This document shows, piece after piece, positions 1 to 5,688 of a stretch of DNA of 5,688 bases (positions are counted from its first letter, which is position 1; every line of letters starts with the position of its first letter). This DNA is from Aquamicrobium sp. (GTDB taxonomy: Bacteria; Pseudomonadota; Alphaproteobacteria; Rhizobiales; Rhizobiaceae). The DNA lies in NCBI GenBank assembly GCA_014860725.1, contig JACZJD010000507.1, forward strand, positions 1-5,688, written 5' to 3'. The notes beneath the pieces were generated by a model. That model was not told the origin of the DNA, made no database searches, and saw only the letters and a program-made list of their open reading frames with translations. The position numbers were made by a program, and so were the translations under genes.

Positions 1-1853
1 TCGTGCACGAAGGCGGTGACGATGTCCTGGTCGTTCTCCATGTCGACGATGATGCGGATCGGCTCGCCGTGGCCGCGCCCGCCCGGCAGCCGGTCGGCGC
101 CGATGGTGTAGAACTTTCCGCCCGTCGTGAAGACGAGGATCTTGTCCGTGGTCTGGGCGTGAAAGGCGAGCTTGAGGCCGTCGCCCTCCTTGAAGGAGAG
201 CGCGGACAGATCGGAGAGATGGCCCTTCAACGCCCTGAGCCAGCCCTTCTCGGAGACCACGACCGTCACCGGCTCGCGCTCGATCATCGCCTGCTGGATG
301 TGCTCCTCGTCGTGTTCGGGCGCATCGGCGAACTGGGTGCGACGGCGGCCGAGCGGCGTATGCGAGCCGAAGCGGTCGCGCAGCTTCTCCACCTCCCAGC
401 GGATGGTCTTCCACTGCTTGCCCTCGGAGGCGAGCAGCGCCTCGATTTGCGCCTTCTCGGCCGTGAGCGCGTCGAACTCCTTGCGGATCTCGAACTCCTC
501 CAGCTTGCGCAGGGCCCTGAGGCGCATGTTGAGGATCGACTCGGTCTGAAGGTCGGTCAGGTCCCAGCGCGCCATCATCACCGGCTTGGGCTCGTCCTCC
601 TCGCGGATGATGCGGATGACCTCGTCGATGTTCAAATAGGCGACTAGATAGCCGCCGAGGATCTCGAGCCGCCGGTCGATCTCGCCCAGGCGATGGCGCG
701 AGCGGCGGACGAGCACGTCCTTACGGTGCTCCAGCCATTCCTGCAGCACCTGCTTCAGCGACAGGACGCCCGGCACCTTGCCCCGCGACAGCACATTCAT
801 GTTGAGCGGGAAGCGGGCCTCCAGCTCGGTCAGCTTGAACAGCGATTCCATCAAGATCGCCGGATCGACGCTGCGGCTCTTGGGCACCAGAACGAGGCGG
901 ATGTCCTCGGCCGACTCGTCGCGCACGTCCTCCAGCAGCGGCAGGCGGCGGGCGAGAAGCAACTCGGCGATCTTCTCGACCAGCCGCGATTTCTGCACGC
1001 CGTAGGGAATCTCGGTGACGACGATCTGCCACGTGCCGCGGCCCTGATCCTCGGTGTGCCATTTCGAGCGGGTGCGGAACGAGCCGCGGCCGGTCCTGTA
1101 GGCTTCGAGGATGGTGTCGAAGGAATCGACGATGACGCCGCCGGTCGGGAAGTCGGGGCCCCTCACCTTGTTCTCGTCGGGGTCCTCGGCCGGCTCGCGG
1201 CTCATCAGGTCCTCGACCTGCGCGTCGGGGTAGTCGATCAGGTGGAGCGCGGCGCGGCACAGCTCGGCGATGTTGTGCGGCGGGATCGAGGTCGCCATGC
1301 CGACGGCGATGCCGGACGAGCCGTTGGCAAGGAGGTTCGGAAAGGCGCCCGGCAGGACGACGGGCTCCTCGTCCTCCTCGTTGTAGGTGGGGCGGAAATC
1401 GACGGCATCCTCGGTGATGCCCTCCAGCAACGCGGTCGCCACCTCGGTCATGCGCGCCTCGGTGTAGCGCATGGCCGCGGCGTTATCGCCGTCGATGTTG
1501 CCGAAATTGCCCTGCCCGTCGACCAGCGGATAGCGCACAGAGAACGATTGCGCGAGGCGCACCAGCGCGTCGTAGATCGACTGGTCGCCGTGCGGATGGA
1601 ACTTGCCCATCACCTCGCCGACGATGCGGGCGCATTTGGCGAAGCCCTGATCGGGGTTCAGCCGCAGGAGCCGCATGGCGTGCATGATGCGCCGGTGCAC
1701 GGGCTTCAGCCCGTCGCGCACGTCCGGCAGCGCACGGTGCATGATGGTCGACAGCGCATAGGCGAGGTAGCGCTCTTCGAGCGCCTGCCGCAGATCGACC
1801 GGCTCGATGTGGTCGCCGCCGCCGGCGCCGGGCGGAACAAGCTCTTTTCCCAT
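1..1853 (-). CDS. parC: DNA topoisomerase IV subunit A (ParC), C-terminus cut by window edge
   Basis: ParC is the DNA-cleaving subunit of topoisomerase IV. With ParE it passes one duplex through another and unlinks replicated chromosomes in the cytoplasm. The visible part is 617 codons; the last roughly 130 residues of a usual ~750 lie off the left edge. In order I see the N-terminal breakage-reunion start ([20 protein letters not shown], residues 33-52), the HPHGD helix-turn-helix motif (86-90), and the catalytic arginine-tyrosine pair R129-Y130 in AAMRYTEAR. Next come the tower and coiled-coil region ([20 protein letters not shown]), then the first blades of the C-terminal beta-pinwheel. 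GGRGHG (591-596) sits where GyrA would carry its QRRGGKG box; its absence, together with the [23 protein letters not shown] wording around 63-85, argues for ParC over GyrA. The start is secure: an in-frame TAA lies only four codons upstream (1863-1865) and the ATG at 1853 is the first start after it. No strong ribosome binding site is visible. It is transcribed divergently from the exported-protein gene. Confidence 0.96.
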   Translation of the reverse strand, partial: MGKELVPPGAGGGDHIEPVDLRQALEERYLAYALSTIMHRALPDVRDGLKPVHRRIMHAMRLLRLNPDQGFAKCARIVGEVMGKFHPHGDQSIYDALVRLAQSFSVRYPLVDGQGNFGNIDGDNAAAMRYTEARMTEVATALLEGITEDAVDFRPTYNEEDEEPVVLPGAFPNLLANGSSGIAVGMATSIPPHNIAELCRAALHLIDYPDAQVEDLMSREPAEDPDENKVRGPDFPTGGVIVDSFDTILEAYRTGRGSFRTRSKWHTEDQGRGTWQIVVTEIPYGVQKSRLVEKIAELLLARRLPLLEDVRDESAEDIRLVLVPKSRSVDPAILMESLFKLTELEARFPLNMNVLSRGKVPGVLSLKQVLQEWLEHRKDVLVRRSRHRLGEIDRRLEILGGYLVAYLNIDEVIRIIREEDEPKPVMMARWDLTDLQTESILNMRLRALRKLEEFEIRKEFDALTAEKAQIEALLASEGKQWKTIRWEVEKLRDRFGSHTPLGRRRTQFADAPEHDEEHIQQAMIEREPVTVVVSEKGWLRALKGHLSDLSALSFKEGDGLKLAFHAQTTDKILVFTTGGKFYTIGADRLPGGRGHGEPIRIIVDMENDQDIVTAFVH

Positions 1854-1959
1854 GGATTCCGGTTACTGGAGCCGGCGATTCGGGGCAAGTCCGCGAATCG
1901 GTTGTTTACACCCGCATGGAGGACGCAAACGGGAAACCATGACCGCAGCCCGCGGGGAG

Positions 1960-1993
1960 GATTGATTTGCCTTTTGCGGGAAAAGCGTCAATC
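1960..1993. repeat. Nested inverted repeat in the parC-upstream gap
   Basis: Outer arms GATTGA (1960-1965) and TCAATC (1988-1993) enclose inner arms CTTTT (1971-1975) and AAAAG (1981-1985) around a GCGGG loop. All four arms match perfectly, but the spacers on the two sides of the inner stem differ (5 versus 2 bases). It could be an operator for a dimeric regulator or a small transcript hairpin. It lies roughly midway between the two divergent starts. It may also be chance, since each arm is only 5-6 bp. Confidence 0.35.
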
Positions 1994-2076
1994 TTGCCGC
2001 CGCGTCATTCTCTGGTCCTCATCCTGGCCGATGGGGTTTGCGGGAAGGACACAACCGCACCACAGCGCCGCACCAC

Positions 2077-2082
2077 AGGGAA
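2077..2082 (+). promoter_or_regulatory. Ribosome binding site deciding the start of the exported-protein gene
   Basis: AGGGAA lies six bases before the ATG at 2089. It favours this start over an in-frame TTG at 2038, which would add 17 polar residues ahead of the signal peptide, and over a second ATG at 2104, which would give a shorter but still plausible signal peptide. Confidence 0.6.
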
Positions 2083-2088
2083 CGCCAA

Positions 2089-3273
2089 ATGACCGCATTG
2101 CGCATGCACATCCGTATCGCCGCCGCGGCGCTTCTCGCCTCGCTGCCGCTGGCCGCCGCCTCGGCGCAGGAGGTCGAGGAAGCCGCCGAGCGCCTCAAGG
2201 CCTATGCCGACGACCAGGGCTTCCGGATCGAATGGGACCGTGTCGAGGTCAACGGCTCGGATGGCGTGCTGGTCGGCGTCCGCGCCGGCAACGAGGAAGC
2301 GATGGCGCCCATCGGCGACATCGAGCTCACCGGCGTGTCGCGCGACGACAAGGGCATCCGGATCGACAGCATGACGCTGCCCTATTTCACCGCCACCAAC
2401 GACGAGGACGGCGTGGCGTTCTACATCCGCAACGTCGAGATGGGCAATGTGGTCCTAGCCGACGAGGCGATGTACGACGTCTATGGCGGCTTCCTGTTCT
2501 GCGAGACCGCGACCATCGACAGCATCAGCCTGAACCTCGGCGGCACCGAGGTCTTCACGCTGAGCGACATGCATTTCGAGTCCACCGAGCCCGACAGGGA
2601 CACGCCGATGGCGTTTTCCGGCGCGGCGGAAAGCTTCACCCTCGACATGTCGCTGATGGAGGACCAGAACCAGCTCGCCGTCCTCAAGGCGCTCGGCTAC
2701 GACCAGATCGAAGGCTATTTCGAGATGGAGGGAAGCTGGAACACCTCCGACGGTCGTTTCACGCTGACGCAGTACGACATGACCGTCGTGGAGGCGGGCA
2801 CGATCGGCTTCACCTTCGACCTCGGCGGCGCCACGCCTGCGCTGATGGCCTCGCTGCGCGAGCTTCAGAAGCAGATGGAGCAGAGCCCGGAAGGCGACAA
2901 CTCCGCGCAGGGGCTGGCCATCCTCGGCCTGCTGCAGCAGCTCACCTTCCACGAAGCCGAGATCGCCTTCTCCGACGACTCGCTCACCGGCAAGGTGCTG
3001 GAGTTCGTGGCCGGCAACCAGGGCATGAAGCCGGCGGACGTGGCCAATCAGGCCAAGGCCGTGGTGCCGTTCGCGCTGGCGCAGCTCAACAATCCCGAGC
3101 TGACGACGCAGGCCACGCAGGCGGTGTCGGCGTTCCTCGACGACCCGCAGAACCTGACGATCTCCGCGAAGCCCGCCCAGCCGGTGCCGTTCGCGCTGAT
3201 CATGGCGACCGCGATGACCACGCCGATCGAGCTGACCAAGTCGCTCGGTGTGGGCGTGCGCGCCAACGACTGA
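2089..3273 (+). CDS. Exported (periplasmic) protein of unknown function, 394 aa
   Basis: I do not recognise a named family. Its C-terminal wording resembles hypothetical proteins I associate with rhizobia, but that is memory, not a search. The N-terminus is a classic Sec signal peptide: Arg5 and Arg9, a hydrophobic core (residues 10-24), and an ASA cleavage site after Ala26. The mature protein begins QEVEEAAERL. There is no lipobox cysteine and no later membrane segment, so it is probably soluble in the periplasm or peripherally attached. Residues ~45-270 look rich in beta strands, with repeated amphipathic segments (IGDIELTGVSRDDKGIRIDSMTL, AFYIRNVEMGNVVL, FTLSDMHFES). The rest mixes predicted helices (ALMASLRELQKQMEQ, PADVANQAKAVVPFALAQL) with short strands. 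It is acidic and has a single cysteine, Cys138. The beta-rich layout is loosely reminiscent of AsmA-like or other envelope lipid-handling proteins, but no diagnostic motif supports that. It stands alone, divergent from parC and followed by a terminator. Confidence 0.85.
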   Translation: MTALRMHIRIAAAALLASLPLAAASAQEVEEAAERLKAYADDQGFRIEWDRVEVNGSDGVLVGVRAGNEEAMAPIGDIELTGVSRDDKGIRIDSMTLPYFTATNDEDGVAFYIRNVEMGNVVLADEAMYDVYGGFLFCETATIDSISLNLGGTEVFTLSDMHFESTEPDRDTPMAFSGAAESFTLDMSLMEDQNQLAVLKALGYDQIEGYFEMEGSWNTSDGRFTLTQYDMTVVEAGTIGFTFDLGGATPALMASLRELQKQMEQSPEGDNSAQGLAILGLLQQLTFHEAEIAFSDDSLTGKVLEFVAGNQGMKPADVANQAKAVVPFALAQLNNPELTTQATQAVSAFLDDPQNLTISAKPAQPVPFALIMATAMTTPIELTKSLGVGVRAND

Positions 3274-3299
3274 CGCGGCCCGCAGGCTCGACGGACAGG

Positions 3300-3327
3300 A
3301 AAGGCCCGGCGGCGACGCCGGGCCTTT
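3300..3327. terminator. Bidirectional rho-independent-type terminator between convergent genes
   Basis: A perfect 12-bp stem (3300-3311 with 3316-3327, AAAGGCCCGGCG and its complement) closes on a GCGA tetraloop, a GNRA-type loop when read on the plus strand. It starts 26 bases after the stop of the exported-protein gene and, from the other side, 5 bases after the stop of the Lrp-family gene. The A and T ends of the stem give a short U run in either direction (TTTCGCTTTC forward, TTTCCTGTCC reverse). The tails are weak compared with textbook terminators, but the stem is very stable and the placement between two convergent stops is what a shared terminator needs. Confidence 0.85.
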
Positions 3328-3332
3328 CGCTT

Positions 3333-3803
3333 TCAGCCGCGCAGGAGCGGAAACACCCGCGACGACTTGACCGTGCCGTAGACGAGGCTGGTCTTCATCG
3401 AGCTGATGCCGGGAATGGCGTGCAGGCGCCTGCGCACGAAGCGCTCGTACTCGTCGAGATCGGCGACCACCACGCGCAGCATGTAGTCGGCCTCGCCGGT
3501 CAAAAGGTAGCAGTCGAGGATTTCGTCGATGCGGCGGACGGCGTCCTCGAACTGCGCGACGGCGTCGCGTTCGTGGCGCTGGAGCGCAATGCGGATGAAG
3601 GCGGTGATGTTGAGGCCGCAGGCGCGCGGATCGACATCGGCGGAATAGCCGGTGATGACGCCCGCCTCCTCCAAAAGGCGCACGCGGCGCAGGCAGGGCG
3701 ACGGCGACAGGTTCACGCGGGCGGCGAGCTCCTGGTTGGTCAGGCGCCCGTCCTGCTGCAATTCGCGGACGATCTGCCAATCTTTGGCATCCATTTCCTT
3801 CAT
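3333..3803 (-). CDS. Lrp/AsnC-family transcriptional regulator (MdeR-like by position)
   Basis: A 156-residue DNA-binding regulator of standard length for the family. The N-terminal winged helix-turn-helix spans about residues 5-55 (MDAKDWQIVRELQQDGRLTN), with the recognition helix in NLSPSPCLRRVRLLEEAGVI (31-50). The C-terminal RAM ligand-binding and oligomerisation domain runs from about 65 to 150 and includes GEADYMLRVVVADLDEYERF (103-122) and the closing PGISSMKTSLVYGTVK. Family members form dimers to octamers or hexadecamers and respond to amino acids. It is divergent from the methionine gamma-lyase gene across 120 bp, the arrangement of mdeR and mdeA in Pseudomonas putida, so local control of the lyase with L-methionine or a related amino acid as effector is the natural inference. 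The ATG at 3803 follows a GAGAGCAGG stretch. A second ATG at 3794 is possible, but AAGGA would be too close to it. Confidence 0.93.
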   Translation of the reverse strand: MKEMDAKDWQIVRELQQDGRLTNQELAARVNLSPSPCLRRVRLLEEAGVITGYSADVDPRACGLNITAFIRIALQRHERDAVAQFEDAVRRIDEILDCYLLTGEADYMLRVVVADLDEYERFVRRRLHAIPGISSMKTSLVYGTVKSSRVFPLLRG

Positions 3804-3923
3804 TCGCCTGCTCTCTAGCTAATCATGCCATTTTAGATGCTGATAGTGGCATCTTTCGACAGCACCTGCCAGCGGCCTCGTGCGATGGTTGCCCCAATCG
3901 ACACATGAAGGGGAGTTCTCGCC
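3804..3923. promoter_or_regulatory. Divergent promoter/operator region between the Lrp-type regulator and mdeA
   Basis: A 120-bp gap between divergent starts. Its regulator-proximal part (about 3815-3860) is clearly AT-richer than the surrounding DNA and contains two overlapping dyads: AGATGC/GCATCT (3835-3840 and 3849-3854, 8-bp spacer) and ATGCCA/TGGCAT (3825-3830 and 3847-3852, centres 22 bp apart, about two helical turns). A -10-like TAAAAT on the minus strand (3830-3835) overlaps them and would place the regulator's transcript start about 20 bases before its ATG, so binding there could give autoregulation; no good matching -35 was seen. The lyase side ends in a good ribosome binding site, AAGGGGAG (3908-3915), 8 bases before the ATG. 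Operator function is inference. Confidence 0.6.
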
Positions 3924-5129
3924 ATGAATCCGCATCGCCCGGCCGGCTTCGCCACCCGCGCCATCCATCTCGGCCATGACCCGATGCAAAACCAGGGCGC
4001 GCTCACGCCTCCGCTCCACCTGACCTCGACCTTCGCCTTCGACAGCGCGGAAGCCGGCGCGGCGATCTTCGCCGGCGAGACGCCCGGCTATTTCTACTCG
4101 CGCGTCTCCAACCCGACCAACGACCTTCTCGAGCGCCGCGCCGCCGACCTCGAAGGCGCCGAGGCCGGGCTGGCGCTCGCTTCCGGCATGGGCGCGATCA
4201 CCGCCGTGCTGTGGACGTTCCTTGCGCCCGGCGACGAGATCGTCACCGACAAGACGCTCTACGGCTGCACCTTCGCCTTCTTCCATCACGGGCTGACGAA
4301 GTTCGGCATCACCGTCACCCATGCCGACATGACCGACCCGGAGGCGGTGCGTGCAGCGCTCTCGCCAAGGACGAAGATCGTCTATTTCGAGACCCCGGCG
4401 AACCCCAACATGCGGCTGGTCGACATCGAGGCCGTCGCGTCGGCCGCCAAGGCGCACGGCGCGCGGGTCGTGGTGGACAACACCTACGCCACGCCGGTCC
4501 TGACGCGCCCGATCGAGCACGGGGCCGACATCGTCGTGCATTCGGCGACGAAATATATGGGCGGCCACGGCGACCTCGTCGGCGGCATCGCGGTCGGCTC
4601 GGCGCAGGACATGGCGCAGGTGCGGCTCTGCGGCATGAAGGACATGACCGGCGCGGTGATGGCGCCGTTCAACGCCATGCTGCTCTTGCGCGGCCTGAAG
4701 ACGCTGAAGCTGAGGATGGAGCGGCACTGCCAGAGCGCCATGACCGTGGCGCGCATGCTGGAGGCGCATCCGGCCGTGGCGAAGGTCCACTATCCGGGGC
4801 TGGAGAGCTTCGCGCAGCACGCGCTCGCCCGGAAGCAGATGCCCGGCTTCGGCGCGATGATCGCCTTCGAGCTGAGGGGCGGGCTGGAGGCCGGCCGCGC
4901 AATGATGAACCGCGTCGAGCTCGTGCGCCGCGCGGTGTCGCTCGGCGACACGGAAAGCCTGGTCCAGCACCCCGCGACCATGACGCATTCGACCTACACG
5001 CCCGAGGAGCGCGCCGCGCACGGCATCCCGGAAGGGCTGATCCGCCTGTCGGTCGGGCTGGAAGAGGTCGAGGACATCGTCGCCGACCTCTCGCAGGCGC
5101 TCGGCACATTGGCCGCCAAAGCTGCGTAA
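3924..5129 (+). CDS. mdeA: Methionine gamma-lyase (PLP-dependent, Cys/Met metabolism family)
   Basis: Predicted to split L-methionine into methanethiol, ammonia and 2-oxobutyrate in the cytoplasm, with pyridoxal phosphate as cofactor, usually as a homotetramer. The 401 residues match the ~398 of the Pseudomonas putida enzyme almost end to end, with key positions offset by one. The PLP lysine is K210 (HSATKYMGGHG). Phosphate contacts Y58 and R60 come from the neighbouring subunit (FYSRVSNPT). The ring-stacking Y113 and the lyase-specific C115 lie in TLYGCTFAF, where cystathionine gamma-synthases lack this cysteine. D185 (VVVDNTY) contacts the pyridine nitrogen. K239 and D240 (GMKDMTGA) and the carboxylate-binding R374 (IRLSVGLEE) are also present. 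Together these favour methionine gamma-lyase over cystathionine gamma-synthase, cystathionine beta-lyase or O-acetylhomoserine sulfhydrylase, though some members also cleave homocysteine or cysteine. Start: ATG preceded by AAGGGGAG. It is divergent from an Lrp-family gene; no mdeB-like dehydrogenase follows. Confidence 0.93.
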   Translation: MNPHRPAGFATRAIHLGHDPMQNQGALTPPLHLTSTFAFDSAEAGAAIFAGETPGYFYSRVSNPTNDLLERRAADLEGAEAGLALASGMGAITAVLWTFLAPGDEIVTDKTLYGCTFAFFHHGLTKFGITVTHADMTDPEAVRAALSPRTKIVYFETPANPNMRLVDIEAVASAAKAHGARVVVDNTYATPVLTRPIEHGADIVVHSATKYMGGHGDLVGGIAVGSAQDMAQVRLCGMKDMTGAVMAPFNAMLLLRGLKTLKLRMERHCQSAMTVARMLEAHPAVAKVHYPGLESFAQHALARKQMPGFGAMIAFELRGGLEAGRAMMNRVELVRRAVSLGDTESLVQHPATMTHSTYTPEERAAHGIPEGLIRLSVGLEEVEDIVADLSQALGTLAAKAA

Positions 5130-5137
5130 GCGGGCAA

Positions 5138-5688
5138 TCAGAGCCGGACGGCGACGCCCCGCCCGGCCTTCCCCGCCGCTTCCCAGCAGTGATAGGCGCA
5201 GGCGAGGTCCTGCGCCGCGATGCCGAGCGAGCGGTAGAGCGTGATCTCGTCCGCCCCGCGCCTGCCCTTCGCCGTGCCGTCGATCACCTCGCCGATCTCG
5301 GCGACGACGTGCTCGCGCCCGATGCGGCCGGCCGCGATCATGTCCACGATCTCGCCCGCCTGCGCGAAGGTCGAGGGCCGGTAGTCGACGAAGACGCGCG
5401 CGCGCAGCACCGTCTCGTCGTCCACCTCGCGCTTCGACGGGATCGAGGCGCCGACGACGTTGAGATGCGTGCCGGGCGCGATCCATGCGCCGCGCAGCAC
5501 CGGCGCCGGCGCGCTGGTGACGGTGCAGACGATGTCGGCATCCCTCACCGCCGCCTCGACATCCGTGCCGGCGAGGCCGACGGCGAGCTGCGGGTGGCGC
5601 TGCCGCGCATGCTCCGCGAAGGCGAGCGCGGATTTCTCCGTGCGGCTCGCGATCCTCAGCTCGCGGATCGGCCGCACGGTCATCAAGG
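5138..5688 (-). CDS. Ornithine cyclodeaminase/mu-crystallin family protein, N-terminus cut by window edge
   Basis: Only the C-terminal 182 residues are visible. The first ~130, with the substrate-binding start and the glycine-rich GAGxQ dinucleotide motif, lie beyond the right edge. The leading codons are internal (LMTVRPIRELRIASRTEKSA), so no start is in view. Visible family blocks are the end of the Rossmann fold (ADIVCTVTSAPAPVLRGAWI), the PGTHLNVVGASIPSKREVD segment, and the C-terminal AEIGEVIDGTAKGRRGADEI / TLYRSLGIAAQDLACAYHCW blocks. Members use NAD(P)H to deaminate and cyclise ornithine, or to reduce cyclic imines or make alanine-type amino acids. The catalytic aspartate of true ornithine cyclodeaminase (Asp228 in P. 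putida, in GGDCPGK) is a serine here (codon 5444-5446). The VGASxP form resembles mu-crystallin and pyrroline-2-carboxylate reductase types, so an imine/ketimine reductase is more likely than a cyclodeaminase. It converges on the lyase gene, stop to stop, across 8 bp. Confidence 0.92.
   Translation of the reverse strand, partial: LMTVRPIRELRIASRTEKSALAFAEHARQRHPQLAVGLAGTDVEAAVRDADIVCTVTSAPAPVLRGAWIAPGTHLNVVGASIPSKREVDDETVLRARVFVDYRPSTFAQAGEIVDMIAAGRIGREHVVAEIGEVIDGTAKGRRGADEITLYRSLGIAAQDLACAYHCWEAAGKAGRGVAVRL

Larger units (their letters stand above)
1854..2088. promoter_or_regulatory. Divergent intergenic region between parC and the exported-protein gene
   Basis: This 235-bp gap must hold the 5' regions of both flanking genes, since they point away from each other. 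I see no convincing small gene or RNA in it. Direct observations are: a 7-bp inverted repeat CGATTCG/CGAATCG (1876-1882 and 1894-1900) close to the parC start; a nested dyad at 1960-1993; and a 10-bp direct repeat TTTGCGGGAA (1973-1982 and 2037-2046). No clear -35/-10 pair could be assigned on either strand, so promoter positions are left open. The role is inferred from gene orientation only. Confidence 0.55.

Noticed and set aside
3..647. Open plus-strand frame opposite parC
   Set aside because: The minus strand encodes an uninterrupted ParC with conserved motifs; the plus frame shows no family features.
1876..1900. CGATTCG/CGAATCG inverted repeat just upstream of parC as a riboswitch or attenuator
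   Set aside because: A single 7-bp stem with an 11-base loop and no T run or alternative pairing is not enough to claim a regulatory RNA.
2038..2088. TTG start 17 codons upstream of the exported-protein ATG
   Set aside because: It would put a polar, histidine-rich stretch before the signal peptide, and the AGGGAA site fits the ATG at 2089 better.
693..3818. Very long open plus-strand frame (over 1,000 codons) crossing parC, the exported-protein gene and the Lrp-family gene
   Set aside because: It overlaps three well-supported genes, crosses the gap and the terminator hairpin, and its translation is Arg/Ala/Gly/His-rich low-information sequence. It is a by-product of high GC with few stops.
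3889..3923. TTGCCC as a -35 box for mdeA
   Set aside because: A correctly spaced -10 would fall on the ribosome binding site, leaving no leader, and no TATAAT-like match is present.
5143..5167. GCCGG/CCGGC hairpin at the end of the imine-reductase-like gene as a terminator for mdeA
   Set aside because: Only 5 bp of stem with a long loop, inside coding sequence and without a T run; such matches are common at this GC content.
3819..5486. Long minus-strand open frame opposite mdeA and into the imine-reductase-like gene
   Set aside because: It is antisense to a lyase with all catalytic residues intact, and its composition is typical of a shadow frame in GC-rich DNA.

Overview
The window is high-GC chromosomal DNA. 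Gene content and protein wording suggest an alphaproteobacterium of the Rhizobiales (Hyphomicrobiales), probably near Mesorhizobium/Phyllobacteriaceae; this rests on recognition, not on a search. I see no mobile element, CRISPR array, tRNA, rRNA or phage gene. The window reads as ordinary, compact core or near-core chromosome with five genes, two of them cut by the window edges.

Layout: (1) 1-1853, minus strand: the N-terminal 617 residues of ParC, the topoisomerase IV A subunit, running off the left edge. (2) 1854-2088: a 235-bp divergent intergenic region with two dyad symmetries and a short direct repeat. (3) 2089-3273, plus strand: a 394-residue exported protein of unknown function. (4) 3300-3327: a strong 12-bp GC hairpin with a GNRA-type tetraloop, placed to terminate both converging genes. 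(5) 3333-3803, minus strand: an Lrp/AsnC-family regulator. (6) 3804-3923: a 120-bp divergent promoter region with overlapping inverted repeats. (7) 3924-5129, plus strand: a PLP-dependent methionine gamma-lyase with the full diagnostic residue set. (8) 5138-5688, minus strand: the C-terminal part of an ornithine cyclodeaminase/mu-crystallin family protein, running off the right edge and converging on the lyase gene with an 8-bp gap.

Functionally, the coherent unit is the divergent Lrp-type regulator and methionine gamma-lyase pair. It matches the mdeR/mdeA arrangement known from Pseudomonas putida: catabolism of L-methionine to methanethiol, ammonia and 2-oxobutyrate under an Lrp-family regulator. 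Unlike P. putida, no mdeB (2-oxobutyrate dehydrogenase E1) follows. The neighbour is instead an opposite-strand imine-reductase-like gene. ParC and the exported protein have no evident link to this unit. I did not find a convincing undescribed system. The best leads are the regulator/lyase module with its operator-like dyads, the orphan exported protein, and the imine-reductase-like gene beside the lyase.
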